Below, in pieces: positions 25,614 to 32,697 of a stretch of DNA of 64,000 nucleotides. Made by a program: the position numbers and the translations under genes. The stretch comes from Peptococcaceae bacterium (GTDB lineage Bacteria; Bacillota; Desulfitobacteriia; Desulfitobacteriales; Syntrophobotulaceae): NCBI GenBank assembly GCA_009778595.1, contig WRJI01000001.1, positions 1 to 64,000 on the forward strand, in the 5' to 3' direction. Within the stretch, counting starts at the first letter, position 1. The number at the start of each line of letters is the position of its first letter. The notes under the pieces are model-generated. The model saw only the letters and a list, made by a program, of their open reading frames with translations. It did no database searches and had not been told where the DNA came from.

Positions 25614-26735
25614 TCAAATAACCCCATATAGCGCCTTTTCGACGATCTCCACAACCCTCTCCTGCTGCTCATCCGTCAATTCCGGATAACACGGCAAAGC
25701 AAACGCCTCTTCTGACGCCCCTTCCGCTACAGGCAGGCTTCCAGGTTTCATCCCCAGATATTCAAACGCCTTCTGCAAATGCAGCGGCACAGGATAATAC
25801 ACCGCGCTACCAATCCCCGCCCCAGCCAAGGCTTTCATAATTTCCTCCCGCCGCCGGGAGCGTACCACATACAGATGATAAACCGATTCCGCCTCAGGAT
25901 CGCGTCCCGGCAAAACAATATCGCCCCGCCCCGCCGCATCCGCCAGCAGCAGATCATACCTGGCAGCCTTAACCCGGCGCGCCTCATTCCACTGTTCCAG
26001 ATAGCGCAGTTTCACCCTAAGAATAGCCGCTTGAATCTCATCCAACCGGCTGTTATACCCTATATCGTCATGGTAATACTTCTTGTCACAGCCATGGAAG
26101 CGCAACCGCCTCACAACCTCAGCAATTCGTGCGTCGTTGGTCACAACCATCCCCGCGTCGCCATAAGCCCCCAAGTTCTTCGTCGGGAAAAAACTTAACG
26201 TCCCGGCATGGCCAAGGGACCCCGCCCTGCGGCCACGATAACGGGCCCCCACAGCCTGAGCCGCGTCCTCAAGAATGCTAATCTCATAGCGGTCCGCCAC
26301 CTCTGTCAGTCGTTCCACATCCAACATCTGTCCAAAGATATGAACAGGAATAATAGCCTTGGTTCTGGCGGTGATTTTTATTTTGATGTGATTGAGATCC
26401 AGATTCAACGTCACCGGGTCAATATCAACAAACACAGGCACCGCGCCAAGCTGTGCCACCGTCTCCGCTGTAGCGAAAAAAGTATATGGCGTCGTAATAA
26501 CTTCGTCGCCGGGGCGAATATTTAAAGCCAGCAACGCCAGTGTCAACGCGTCTGTCCCATTAGCCACCCCGATAGCGTATTGGGTTTCACAGAAGGACGC
26601 CATCTCCTCCTCCAATGCCCGGCCTTCCGGTCCCAGGATGAAATGGCAGGACTCCAAGACACGATGAACAGCCGCATCAATCTCGTCCTTAATTAGAGCG
26701 TATTGAGCCTTTAAGTCTAACAGCGGTATTTGCAT
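25614..26735 (-). CDS. DegT family aminotransferase, WbpE-like
   Basis: A 373-residue PLP enzyme opening with IPLLDLKAQYALIKDEID, the typical start of WbpE/DegT enzymes that aminate 3-keto sugars. Other landmarks are VANGTDALTLALLALNIRPG, PVHIFGQMLDVERL, ILEDAAQAVGARYRGRRAGS and the catalytic lysine in SFFPTKNLGAYGDAG. Next to a UDP-GlcNAc-type 6-dehydrogenase, it may make a 3-amino uronic acid, as in the UDP-2,3-diacetamido-uronate route. The oxidoreductase WbpB needed for that route is not in the window. The ATG has TAGGAG 12 nt upstream. Confidence 0.85.
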   Translation of the reverse strand: MQIPLLDLKAQYALIKDEIDAAVHRVLESCHFILGPEGRALEEEMASFCETQYAIGVANGTDALTLALLALNIRPGDEVITTPYTFFATAETVAQLGAVPVFVDIDPVTLNLDLNHIKIKITARTKAIIPVHIFGQMLDVERLTEVADRYEISILEDAAQAVGARYRGRRAGSLGHAGTLSFFPTKNLGAYGDAGMVVTNDARIAEVVRRLRFHGCDKKYYHDDIGYNSRLDEIQAAILRVKLRYLEQWNEARRVKAARYDLLLADAAGRGDIVLPGRDPEAESVYHLYVVRSRRREEIMKALAGAGIGSAVYYPVPLHLQKAFEYLGMKPGSLPVAEGASEEAFALPCYPELTDEQQERVVEIVEKALYGVI

Positions 26736-26782
26736 TCTTTTATCAGCTCCTACATAGTCTTATGCCTTCTTGATAGTTGCCT

Positions 26783-26898
26783 CTAACGCGGGCTCTGCCC
26801 GCAAGTATCCAGTATTCAGTATTCAGTATTCAGTATTCAGTATTCAGAATGTGGATTTTCTTGTTTTTTATTGATGTTGTTGCAACCTAAGCGACTAA
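26783..26898 (-). repeat. Interspersed hairpin/heptamer element, copy 2
   Basis: In minus orientation, with six heptamer units (five CTGAATA and one CTGGATA), the longest array of the five. The left arm is GGTTGCAACAAC as in copy 1, the core matches and the right hairpin is GCGGGC-AGA-GCCCGC. It lies between the dehydrogenase gene and the WbpE-like aminotransferase. Confidence 0.87.
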
Positions 26899-26945
26899 AG
26901 GGGGTTTTTCCGTTCTCTCCCGCCACTTGCGGGAATAGCCACGCT

Positions 26946-28325
26946 CTATATCTTTACAATTTTCTCACGCCCCCTCACAACATTTTTGGTCGCGTTGCGC
27001 GTATCAACTACGAGACCGGCTTTCTCAACAACCCAGTCATAGTCGATGTTCGAGTGATCTGTCAAAATCAGAACACAGTCGGCTTCAACCACATTATCTT
27101 CTGCAAGGTCTACGCTCTCTAATCGCATAGTGCTCCCTCCGTGAGATTCTATTACAGGAACATAGGGATCATGATAACTTATCATCGCACCATCTTTTTT
27201 CAAAAGTTCCATAATAATCAATGCAGGCGACTCACGAACATCACAAATATCTTTTTTGTAAGCTACACCTAATACAAGAATTTTTGCATCTTTGACACTC
27301 TTTTGCTGTTGATTTAAAGCTCGAAATATCTTGTTAACAACAAAATAGGAAACCTCCATATTAATCTCCCCGGCTAATTCAATAAACCGCGTATGATAGT
27401 TATATTCACGAGCCTTCCACGTTAGATAAAATGGGTCAATCGGAATACAATGTCCCCCCACTCCAGGTCCCGGATAAAAACTGTGGATGCCGAAAGGCTT
27501 CGTAGCCGCTGCGTCAACAATTTCCCATACATCAAGCCCCATTCGGTCACACAGCAACATCAGCTCGTTAACAAGAGCAATATTCACAGCACGATATGTG
27601 TTTTCAAACACTTTAGTCATTTCAGCAGCAGCCGCGGAGCTCACCGGCACAACATTGATAATGGTTTGCTGGTAAAGCAGACAAGCAATCTTCAGGCACA
27701 TTGGGGTCACCCCCCCAACAACCTTTGAAGTGTTCTTCGTTGTAAACCTCTTATTGCCGGGATCAACACGTTCAGGCGAAAAAGCCAGAAAATAATCCTT
27801 TCCAACCTCAAGACCGGCTTGTTGAAGAATCGGATAAATAATCTCCTCGGTCGTCCCCGGATATGTTGTGCTCTCCAATGTAACCAGCTGACCAACCCGC
27901 AATCTCTTGGCAATTTCTTCGGCCGAGTTTTTCATATAGGAAATATCCGGATCGCGCGTTACAGTCAATGGTGTTGGGACACAAATAACAATAACATCGC
28001 ATTCACCAAGGCGTCCGAAATCACAGGTCGCCTCAAGCAACCCCGACTGAACAACTGTACGAAGCTCCTCATCACTAACATCACCAATGTAATTTGAACT
28101 GGCGTTAACGAAATCGACTCTCTTTTGCTGGATGTCGAAGCCCAACACTGGAAACCCAACTTTTGCCTTTTCAACAGCCAACGGCAACCCAACATACCCT
28201 AAACCAATCACTCCAACCCGCGCTACATGGCCCTCAATCTTAGCAATAAGCTCAATAGCTGCACTGCTTTCATTCGGAACCCCGTTGTCCAGCGGATTTC
28301 TTCCATCCTCAAAAACAGTTTTCAT
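26946..28325 (-). CDS. Nucleotide-sugar dehydrogenase, probable UDP-N-acetylglucosamine 6-dehydrogenase (WbpA-like)
   Basis: A 459-residue NAD-dependent dehydrogenase of the UDP-glucose/GDP-mannose family. Motifs: VIGLGYVGLPLAVEKAKVGF (NAD fold), VPTPLTVTRDPDISY, LESTTYPGTTEEI, FSPERVDPGN and the catalytic Cys in GPGVGGHCIPIDPFYL. A C-terminal UDP-binding domain holds VLGVAYKKDICDVRESPA. It oxidises C6 of a UDP-HexNAc to the uronate in two NAD steps. GAGGAGAGG precedes the ATG. Between UDP-GlcNAc and UDP-ManNAc as substrate, the close WbpE-like neighbour favours GlcNAc. Confidence 0.9.
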   Translation of the reverse strand: MKTVFEDGRNPLDNGVPNESSAAIELIAKIEGHVARVGVIGLGYVGLPLAVEKAKVGFPVLGFDIQQKRVDFVNASSNYIGDVSDEELRTVVQSGLLEATCDFGRLGECDVIVICVPTPLTVTRDPDISYMKNSAEEIAKRLRVGQLVTLESTTYPGTTEEIIYPILQQAGLEVGKDYFLAFSPERVDPGNKRFTTKNTSKVVGGVTPMCLKIACLLYQQTIINVVPVSSAAAAEMTKVFENTYRAVNIALVNELMLLCDRMGLDVWEIVDAAATKPFGIHSFYPGPGVGGHCIPIDPFYLTWKAREYNYHTRFIELAGEINMEVSYFVVNKIFRALNQQQKSVKDAKILVLGVAYKKDICDVRESPALIIMELLKKDGAMISYHDPYVPVIESHGGSTMRLESVDLAEDNVVEADCVLILTDHSNIDYDWVVEKAGLVVDTRNATKNVVRGREKIVKI

Positions 28326-28398
28326 ATATTCCTCTCCTCATACAGCATTTGGTTCAATTGTTGACCTATATCCTCACCTTTATTCAGCTTCCATGCCT

Positions 28399-28427
28399 AT
28401 TCTACACATGTCTTCCTCTTTTGTAAA
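28399..28427 (-). promoter_or_regulatory. Sigma-A promoter, TTTACA-17-TAGAAT
   Basis: On the minus strand TTTACA (28427-28422) and TAGAAT (28404-28399) are 17 bp apart, about 70 bp before the dehydrogenase ATG. Each box differs from consensus at one position. Confidence 0.7.
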
Positions 28428-28508
28428 CATAGTGTGAATGGTAGGTGATACACGCCTTATATCCTTTTGCTTTTCCGCAGCACGATCCTGTTAGAAGCTG
28501 GTTAATTG

Positions 28509-28517
28509 TGGTATAAT
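28509..28517 (+). promoter_or_regulatory. Extended -10 promoter, TGGTATAAT
   Basis: A perfect TATAAT at 28512-28517 carries the extended TG at 28509-28510. No good -35 is present at 17 bp (TGTTAG), which is common with extended -10 boxes. Transcription would start near 28524 and run into the LpxD-like gene with a GGAGAG ribosome site. Confidence 0.6.
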
Positions 28518-28552
28518 CCAGTCAACAGCAGCCATGTTTTCTGGAGAGAAAC

Positions 28553-29500
28553 ATGCAAGAATATGCTGCTGCAGAAATGAGGCCTGCTATGTTATTAAGC
28601 GATCTTTTATCAAATTTCCCGTTTCCTGTAGAAACACATCTTTTTAGTGAGCGTTCTTTCGAAACATTGTCCATTGTGCCTTCATCCTGCCCAACTAAAT
28701 ATTGCACCTTTGTCGATAGCGAAAAATATCTACCCTTCTTGGATGAACACACTCAAATGCTGATTACCACAGAGTCAATCGCCCAGATAACCCGAGGCGG
28801 CTCATGGGGCTTATGTGTGACAGAACAACCCAGACTTCTATTCTATCTGTTGCATAACGCTCTGTGCAAATCAAATAGCTTTGCATATCAAAGGCCTCTT
28901 GTCCCAACTGCAGTAGGTGATGACTGTCGCATTTCGCCATTAGCCTCTATCGCAACAGAAAATGTGATAATTGGAAATAATGTTATCATCGAAGAGTTTG
29001 TTGTTGTAAGAAAGAACACTGTCATCAATGACGGGACTGTCCTCCGCTCGGGAGCTAAAATTGGCGGAGTGGGGTTTGAATTCAAGTCTGATGAAAAAAG
29101 TCATCTATTTGCCATAACCCACGCAGGAGGCGTTATTATTGGCAAAAACTCGGAGATTCAATACAATACTTGTGTAGACAAAGCAATCTTTCCTTGGGAT
29201 GATACTGTAATAGGAGATGATTGCAAGATTGACAACCTAGTTCACGTGGCTCATTCTGTTAAGCTGGAGAAAAACGTTATGGTTGTAGCATTAAGCGGTC
29301 TAGGCGGTAGAGTGAAAGTTGGAATAGACAGTTGGATTGGTTTTCATTCTGTAGTAAGAAACGGCTTAACCGTAGGACAAAACGCTCGTGCGAATATGGG
29401 TGCCGTGGTAACTCAGGATATTGAACCGGGACAAGCCGTTAGTGGGAACTATGCCATACCACATGATCGCTTTATCGAGGAAATGAGAAGCAGAAAATAA
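28553..29500 (+). CDS. LpxD-like N-acyltransferase, copy 2
   Basis: A 315-residue relative of the gene at 18531 with the same two-domain plan. The N-terminal domain spans about 1-115 and the left-handed beta-helix about 120-300 (ASIATENVIIGNNVIIEEFV). GGVIIGKNSEIQYNTCVDKA and KIDNLVHVAHSVKLEKN match the LpxD core with its His, but the final cap differs (GNYAIPHDRF instead of AGVPAK). GGAGAG precedes the ATG. It is divergent from the dehydrogenase gene, so it may acylate the 3-amino group made by the WbpE-like enzyme. Acyl chain and sugar are unknown. Confidence 0.75.
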   Translation: MQEYAAAEMRPAMLLSDLLSNFPFPVETHLFSERSFETLSIVPSSCPTKYCTFVDSEKYLPFLDEHTQMLITTESIAQITRGGSWGLCVTEQPRLLFYLLHNALCKSNSFAYQRPLVPTAVGDDCRISPLASIATENVIIGNNVIIEEFVVVRKNTVINDGTVLRSGAKIGGVGFEFKSDEKSHLFAITHAGGVIIGKNSEIQYNTCVDKAIFPWDDTVIGDDCKIDNLVHVAHSVKLEKNVMVVALSGLGGRVKVGIDSWIGFHSVVRNGLTVGQNARANMGAVVTQDIEPGQAVSGNYAIPHDRFIEEMRSRK

Positions 29501-29532
29501 CAAAACGGGCGACATCACACCGCCCGTTTTGT
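29500..29532. terminator. Bidirectional terminator hairpin
   Basis: A 12-bp perfect stem, ACAAAACGGGCG (29500-29511) and CGCCCGTTTTGT (29521-29532), overlaps the stop of the LpxD-like gene. It has A-rich and T-rich flanks on both strands. It lies between two convergent genes and can stop both. Confidence 0.9.
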
Positions 29533-29575
29533 CCGTTTCCCTCTCCCTACCTCTTTCCCTACGTGAAAACCACCA

Positions 29576-29998
29576 TCAATCATACTTCTTCATAACCGGC
29601 ATATCCTGCCCCCACGCACCATAACCCGAATGAAACGCCTGATACCCATTATGAACCTGATGAATATCGCGGGCATACCGCCCATCATGGGCATGATACC
29701 CATCATGGTGATACATGTAAGGCCTCTGCTGATAATAGTTCGGATACCCATGCCTATAAGGGCAATTCCCTACACAACCGGGATACCCATATTGACCATA
29801 ACTGCCTTGATGCCCGTAATATCCCGGATGGCCATAATTTCCCTTAGGATCATAGTGTCCGTAATAGCCATGGTACCAAATTTGATCAGTGTGTTCATAT
29901 GGTTTATGGCTGCAGGGGTAAGCCCCCTGCCCCACAAAGTGGTATTGGGTCTGCGAATTCCGGTATCCCTTGTGCTCACCTTGATCCTGTATAGCCAT
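29576..29998 (-). CDS. Tyr/Gly/His-rich protein, probable spore coat component
   Basis: A 140-residue protein in which Tyr, Gly and His make up close to half of the residues, in loose repeats such as YHGYYGHYDPKGNYGHPGYY. There is one pair of cysteines (CVGNC). There is no membrane segment or signal peptide. Such composition is usual in spore coat and crust proteins that cross-link through tyrosine, and the host is a spore-former, but no named family is recognised. AGAGGAGAA precedes the ATG. A CATATTTTA box 38 bp upstream resembles the -10 of mother-cell sigma factors. Confidence 0.6.
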   Translation of the reverse strand: MAIQDQGEHKGYRNSQTQYHFVGQGAYPCSHKPYEHTDQIWYHGYYGHYDPKGNYGHPGYYGHQGSYGQYGYPGCVGNCPYRHGYPNYYQQRPYMYHHDGYHAHDGRYARDIHQVHNGYQAFHSGYGAWGQDMPVMKKYD

Positions 29999-30035
29999 GC
30001 CACTTTCTCCTCTCGATCCAGAAGTAATATTGGTA

Positions 30036-30044
30036 TAAAATATG
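30036..30044 (-). promoter_or_regulatory. Possible sigma-E/sigma-K -10 box (CATATTTTA)
   Basis: On the minus strand CATATTTTA lies about 38 bp before the coat-like gene and fits the mother-cell pattern CATA-NNN-TA. No convincing -35 element is seen, so this is only a weak lead for sporulation-time expression. Confidence 0.35.
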
Positions 30045-30084
30045 TGCTCCCCTCAATAATTGGCGCAACACAACTTGAAAAATT

Positions 30085-30113
30085 GTGACGAACAGTATAA
30101 GATTTGCTATAAT
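30085..30113 (+). promoter_or_regulatory. Sigma-A promoter, GTGACG-17-TATAAT
   Basis: GTGACG (30085-30090) and a perfect TATAAT (30108-30113) with 17-bp spacing lie before the first kinase gene. They place the transcript start near 30120 and so rule out the most upstream in-frame start codon. Confidence 0.65.
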
Positions 30114-30168
30114 AATGTCAGGTTATCAACAACTCCACCCATGGCTCAAATACTATCGAGGTGTTCAA

Positions 30169-32637
30169 ATGTCCGTTAAAACCCCAAAGAAGACTCCACA
30201 GACCGGCAACCAGGCTCAGCTCTCTGAGCCCCTCTGGGACGCATGGTACATCGACTCCCTCATCGGACAAGGCTCCTACGGCAAAGTCTACAAAGCCCGC
30301 CGTGAAGAATTCGGCAAGACCTTCTATTCCGCGGTCAAAATCATCTCCATTCCACATGACCCTTCTGAGATCAAACGCCTGCGCAGCGAAGGCCTCAACG
30401 ACCAATCCATACACAATTTCTATAAAGACCTGGTCACAGACTTCATCAGCGAAATAGAATTGATGAGCGAATTCCGAGGCAACAGCAACATCGTTAGTTA
30501 CGAAGATCACAAAATCATCGAAAACCCTGCCTCCTCCCTCCCCTTCGCAGACCGAATGCCGCAAACCGAGGCCAAATACGCGATATTGATTCGTATGGAA
30601 CTCCTTACAAGCCTCGTTGACCACATGGCACAACACCCCCTATCACCCACTGAAGTCATCAAACTCGGTGCCCAACTCTGCCGCGCTCTGGAGCTTTGTT
30701 CCCTGAACAACATCATCCACAGGGACATCAAGCCTGAGAACATATTTATTTCCCGCTACGGCGAGTACAAACTGGGTGACTTTGGCATTGCCCGCCAAGT
30801 CGAACGCACCATGTCCGCCCTATCCAAGAAAGGCACCTACACAACCATGGCTCCGGAAGTTTTCCGAGGGGAAACCTACGACGCCAGAGTCGACACTTAT
30901 TCCTTGGGCATCGTCATGTACACGCTCCTCAACCAGAACCGGGCCCCCTTTCTTCCGGTGCTTAACCCCATTCTCGGCACACCCGGCCCAGCCGGCAACC
31001 CGCCCATACCCCTCAGACCACGCGACCGGGAAGAGGCCCTGCAAAAACGCATGAGAGGCGAACCCCTACCCGCTTTGACCGCCATGAGTCCTGAGCTCAA
31101 CGCGATTCTGTCAAAAGCCTGCGCCTATAACCCCAACCACCGCTACCCCAGCCCCACAGCTATGCGTGAAGCTCTGGAAACCCTCTCCACATATGTAGCC
31201 GTTCCTCCAATCCCATCAAACGCGAGCCCCTCGTCCCCGGACCACAGCCCCAGCTTTGAACCAAAACTCGCCCCCGGCGCCGACGGCCATACCCTCCATC
31301 TCTTATCACCGGATACAAATTACGGACTGTACGACTCCTCACAACCCCATTCCGTCACCGAATCCTCCCAGTCACCGCCCACCCACACAACACCTCTGCC
31401 GAACACCCAAGGACAAACGCCCAACGCCACATCAAGGGTCACCCGTCCCACACCCTCTCCTCTGAACACCCTAGCAAAACATAAACGAATAACAGTCATC
31501 ACCGCCGTCATTCTCCTTCTGGCACTGATAACAGCCGGGGCCGCTATTCTCGTATTTTCCGATTTCAATTTCGGCTCCGGCTCCGGTAGCGACCCCTCTC
31601 GGGAAGCCCATGTTGAAACACTGCTTCTCAGCAACGAAGCCGATCCCCTGGAAATCACCGTAACAGAAACACCCTCGGCCACGGGATACGGCATCAGTAT
31701 CGACTCCGAGATCAGAATGACTCTCCCCGGCAAAGAAGAAGCCAAAGACGTTCTCAAAGAATTCGTTGCCTATCACAAATCCCTCATCACCTCTAAAGGC
31801 TATACCATAACATCCGTTGCCTTCGAGGAAAATGTCGGAATCACCGGAACAGACCAGAACAAGAACCCCATGGAAACAAAGGAAGCCCTGCAAACCTTAA
31901 TCGAAAACGGCCTTATCAATATAACCATTAAAGGAACTTACGAAGAAACAGCGGAAATCGACTTCACAACGGAGACGAAGACAGACAACACCCTGGAATA
32001 TGGTACTGAACAGATCCAAGAAGGTGAAAAAGGCTCCAAAACAACAACTTACAGCTACACCGCCAGAAACAACTCAATTGTGGATAGCGAAACAACCGTT
32101 CTTGAAGAAACCATCAAAGCACCTGTGAATAAAATCGTCACTCAAGGAAACAAACCCTCTCCAACGAATCCCCGTCCCGTCAACAAAACATTTCAAGGGT
32201 CTTACAGCATACAGAATCCTACCACAGGCTATCTCATAGACGCCTACTCAGATACGCTTCAGAACCTTATCCCTGTCCGCACCGCACCATTCCAAGGATC
32301 ATCTTTATTCAGATTCAGCTACACCTTATTGTATGTAGAAGACTACCGTTACATCATAAAATATCATCCCAATTATGGCGAGTTTTATTTTTCAAAAGAA
32401 TCAGGCGACAATGCCACCAGCGGTGCATGCGTTACATCATGGTACAGCCCATATACTAAGTGGTATCTCTTCGACATTGGAGAAGGTAACTATGTAGTCT
32501 CCGCCAGCAACAAACTCGTCGTAGACCAAAGCCTTGTAATAACAAGTGAATCCTCAGCCATCAATTCTTATATCACCGTGAGACCATTCTCCCCCACAAA
32601 TAAGCTACAATGGTGGATGTTTAATAAAGTAAATTAA
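30169..32637 (+). CDS. Receptor-like Ser/Thr protein kinase with G5 and ricin-like ectodomain
   Basis: An 822-residue protein. The cytoplasmic kinase domain (about 22-310) has all key motifs: GQGSYGKVYKA, the ATP-site Lys in SAVKII, HRDIKPENIF near 184, DFGIA near 203 and APEV. A Pro/Ser-rich linker leads to one membrane helix (about 441-463, VITAVILLLALITAGAAILV). Outside lies a domain of about 120 residues shared with the next gene, a G5 domain (about 597-661, ending in PVNKIVTQGN) and a C-terminal ricin-type beta-trefoil-like domain (about 675-822, ending LQWWMF). There are no PASTA repeats. GAGGTG lies 5 nt before ATG 30169. It is tandem with a paralogous kinase. Confidence 0.85.
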   Translation: MSVKTPKKTPQTGNQAQLSEPLWDAWYIDSLIGQGSYGKVYKARREEFGKTFYSAVKIISIPHDPSEIKRLRSEGLNDQSIHNFYKDLVTDFISEIELMSEFRGNSNIVSYEDHKIIENPASSLPFADRMPQTEAKYAILIRMELLTSLVDHMAQHPLSPTEVIKLGAQLCRALELCSLNNIIHRDIKPENIFISRYGEYKLGDFGIARQVERTMSALSKKGTYTTMAPEVFRGETYDARVDTYSLGIVMYTLLNQNRAPFLPVLNPILGTPGPAGNPPIPLRPRDREEALQKRMRGEPLPALTAMSPELNAILSKACAYNPNHRYPSPTAMREALETLSTYVAVPPIPSNASPSSPDHSPSFEPKLAPGADGHTLHLLSPDTNYGLYDSSQPHSVTESSQSPPTHTTPLPNTQGQTPNATSRVTRPTPSPLNTLAKHKRITVITAVILLLALITAGAAILVFSDFNFGSGSGSDPSREAHVETLLLSNEADPLEITVTETPSATGYGISIDSEIRMTLPGKEEAKDVLKEFVAYHKSLITSKGYTITSVAFEENVGITGTDQNKNPMETKEALQTLIENGLINITIKGTYEETAEIDFTTETKTDNTLEYGTEQIQEGEKGSKTTTYSYTARNNSIVDSETTVLEETIKAPVNKIVTQGNKPSPTNPRPVNKTFQGSYSIQNPTTGYLIDAYSDTLQNLIPVRTAPFQGSSLFRFSYTLLYVEDYRYIIKYHPNYGEFYFSKESGDNATSGACVTSWYSPYTKWYLFDIGEGNYVVSASNKLVVDQSLVITSESSAINSYITVRPFSPTNKLQWWMFNKVN

Positions 32638-32697
32638 TACAAATTACCAATCCCTCGAAATCACATTTATTATACACAGTAAAAAAGGTGATCACAC

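Noticed and set aside
26800-26850. The regular heptamers as a CRISPR array
   Set aside because: There are no spacers; 7-bp units follow each other directly and the element recurs at five loci without cas genes.
18531-29500. The LpxD-like genes as proof of lipopolysaccharide in this organism
   Set aside because: LpxD relatives also acylate other nucleotide sugars, and no further lipid A gene is visible here.
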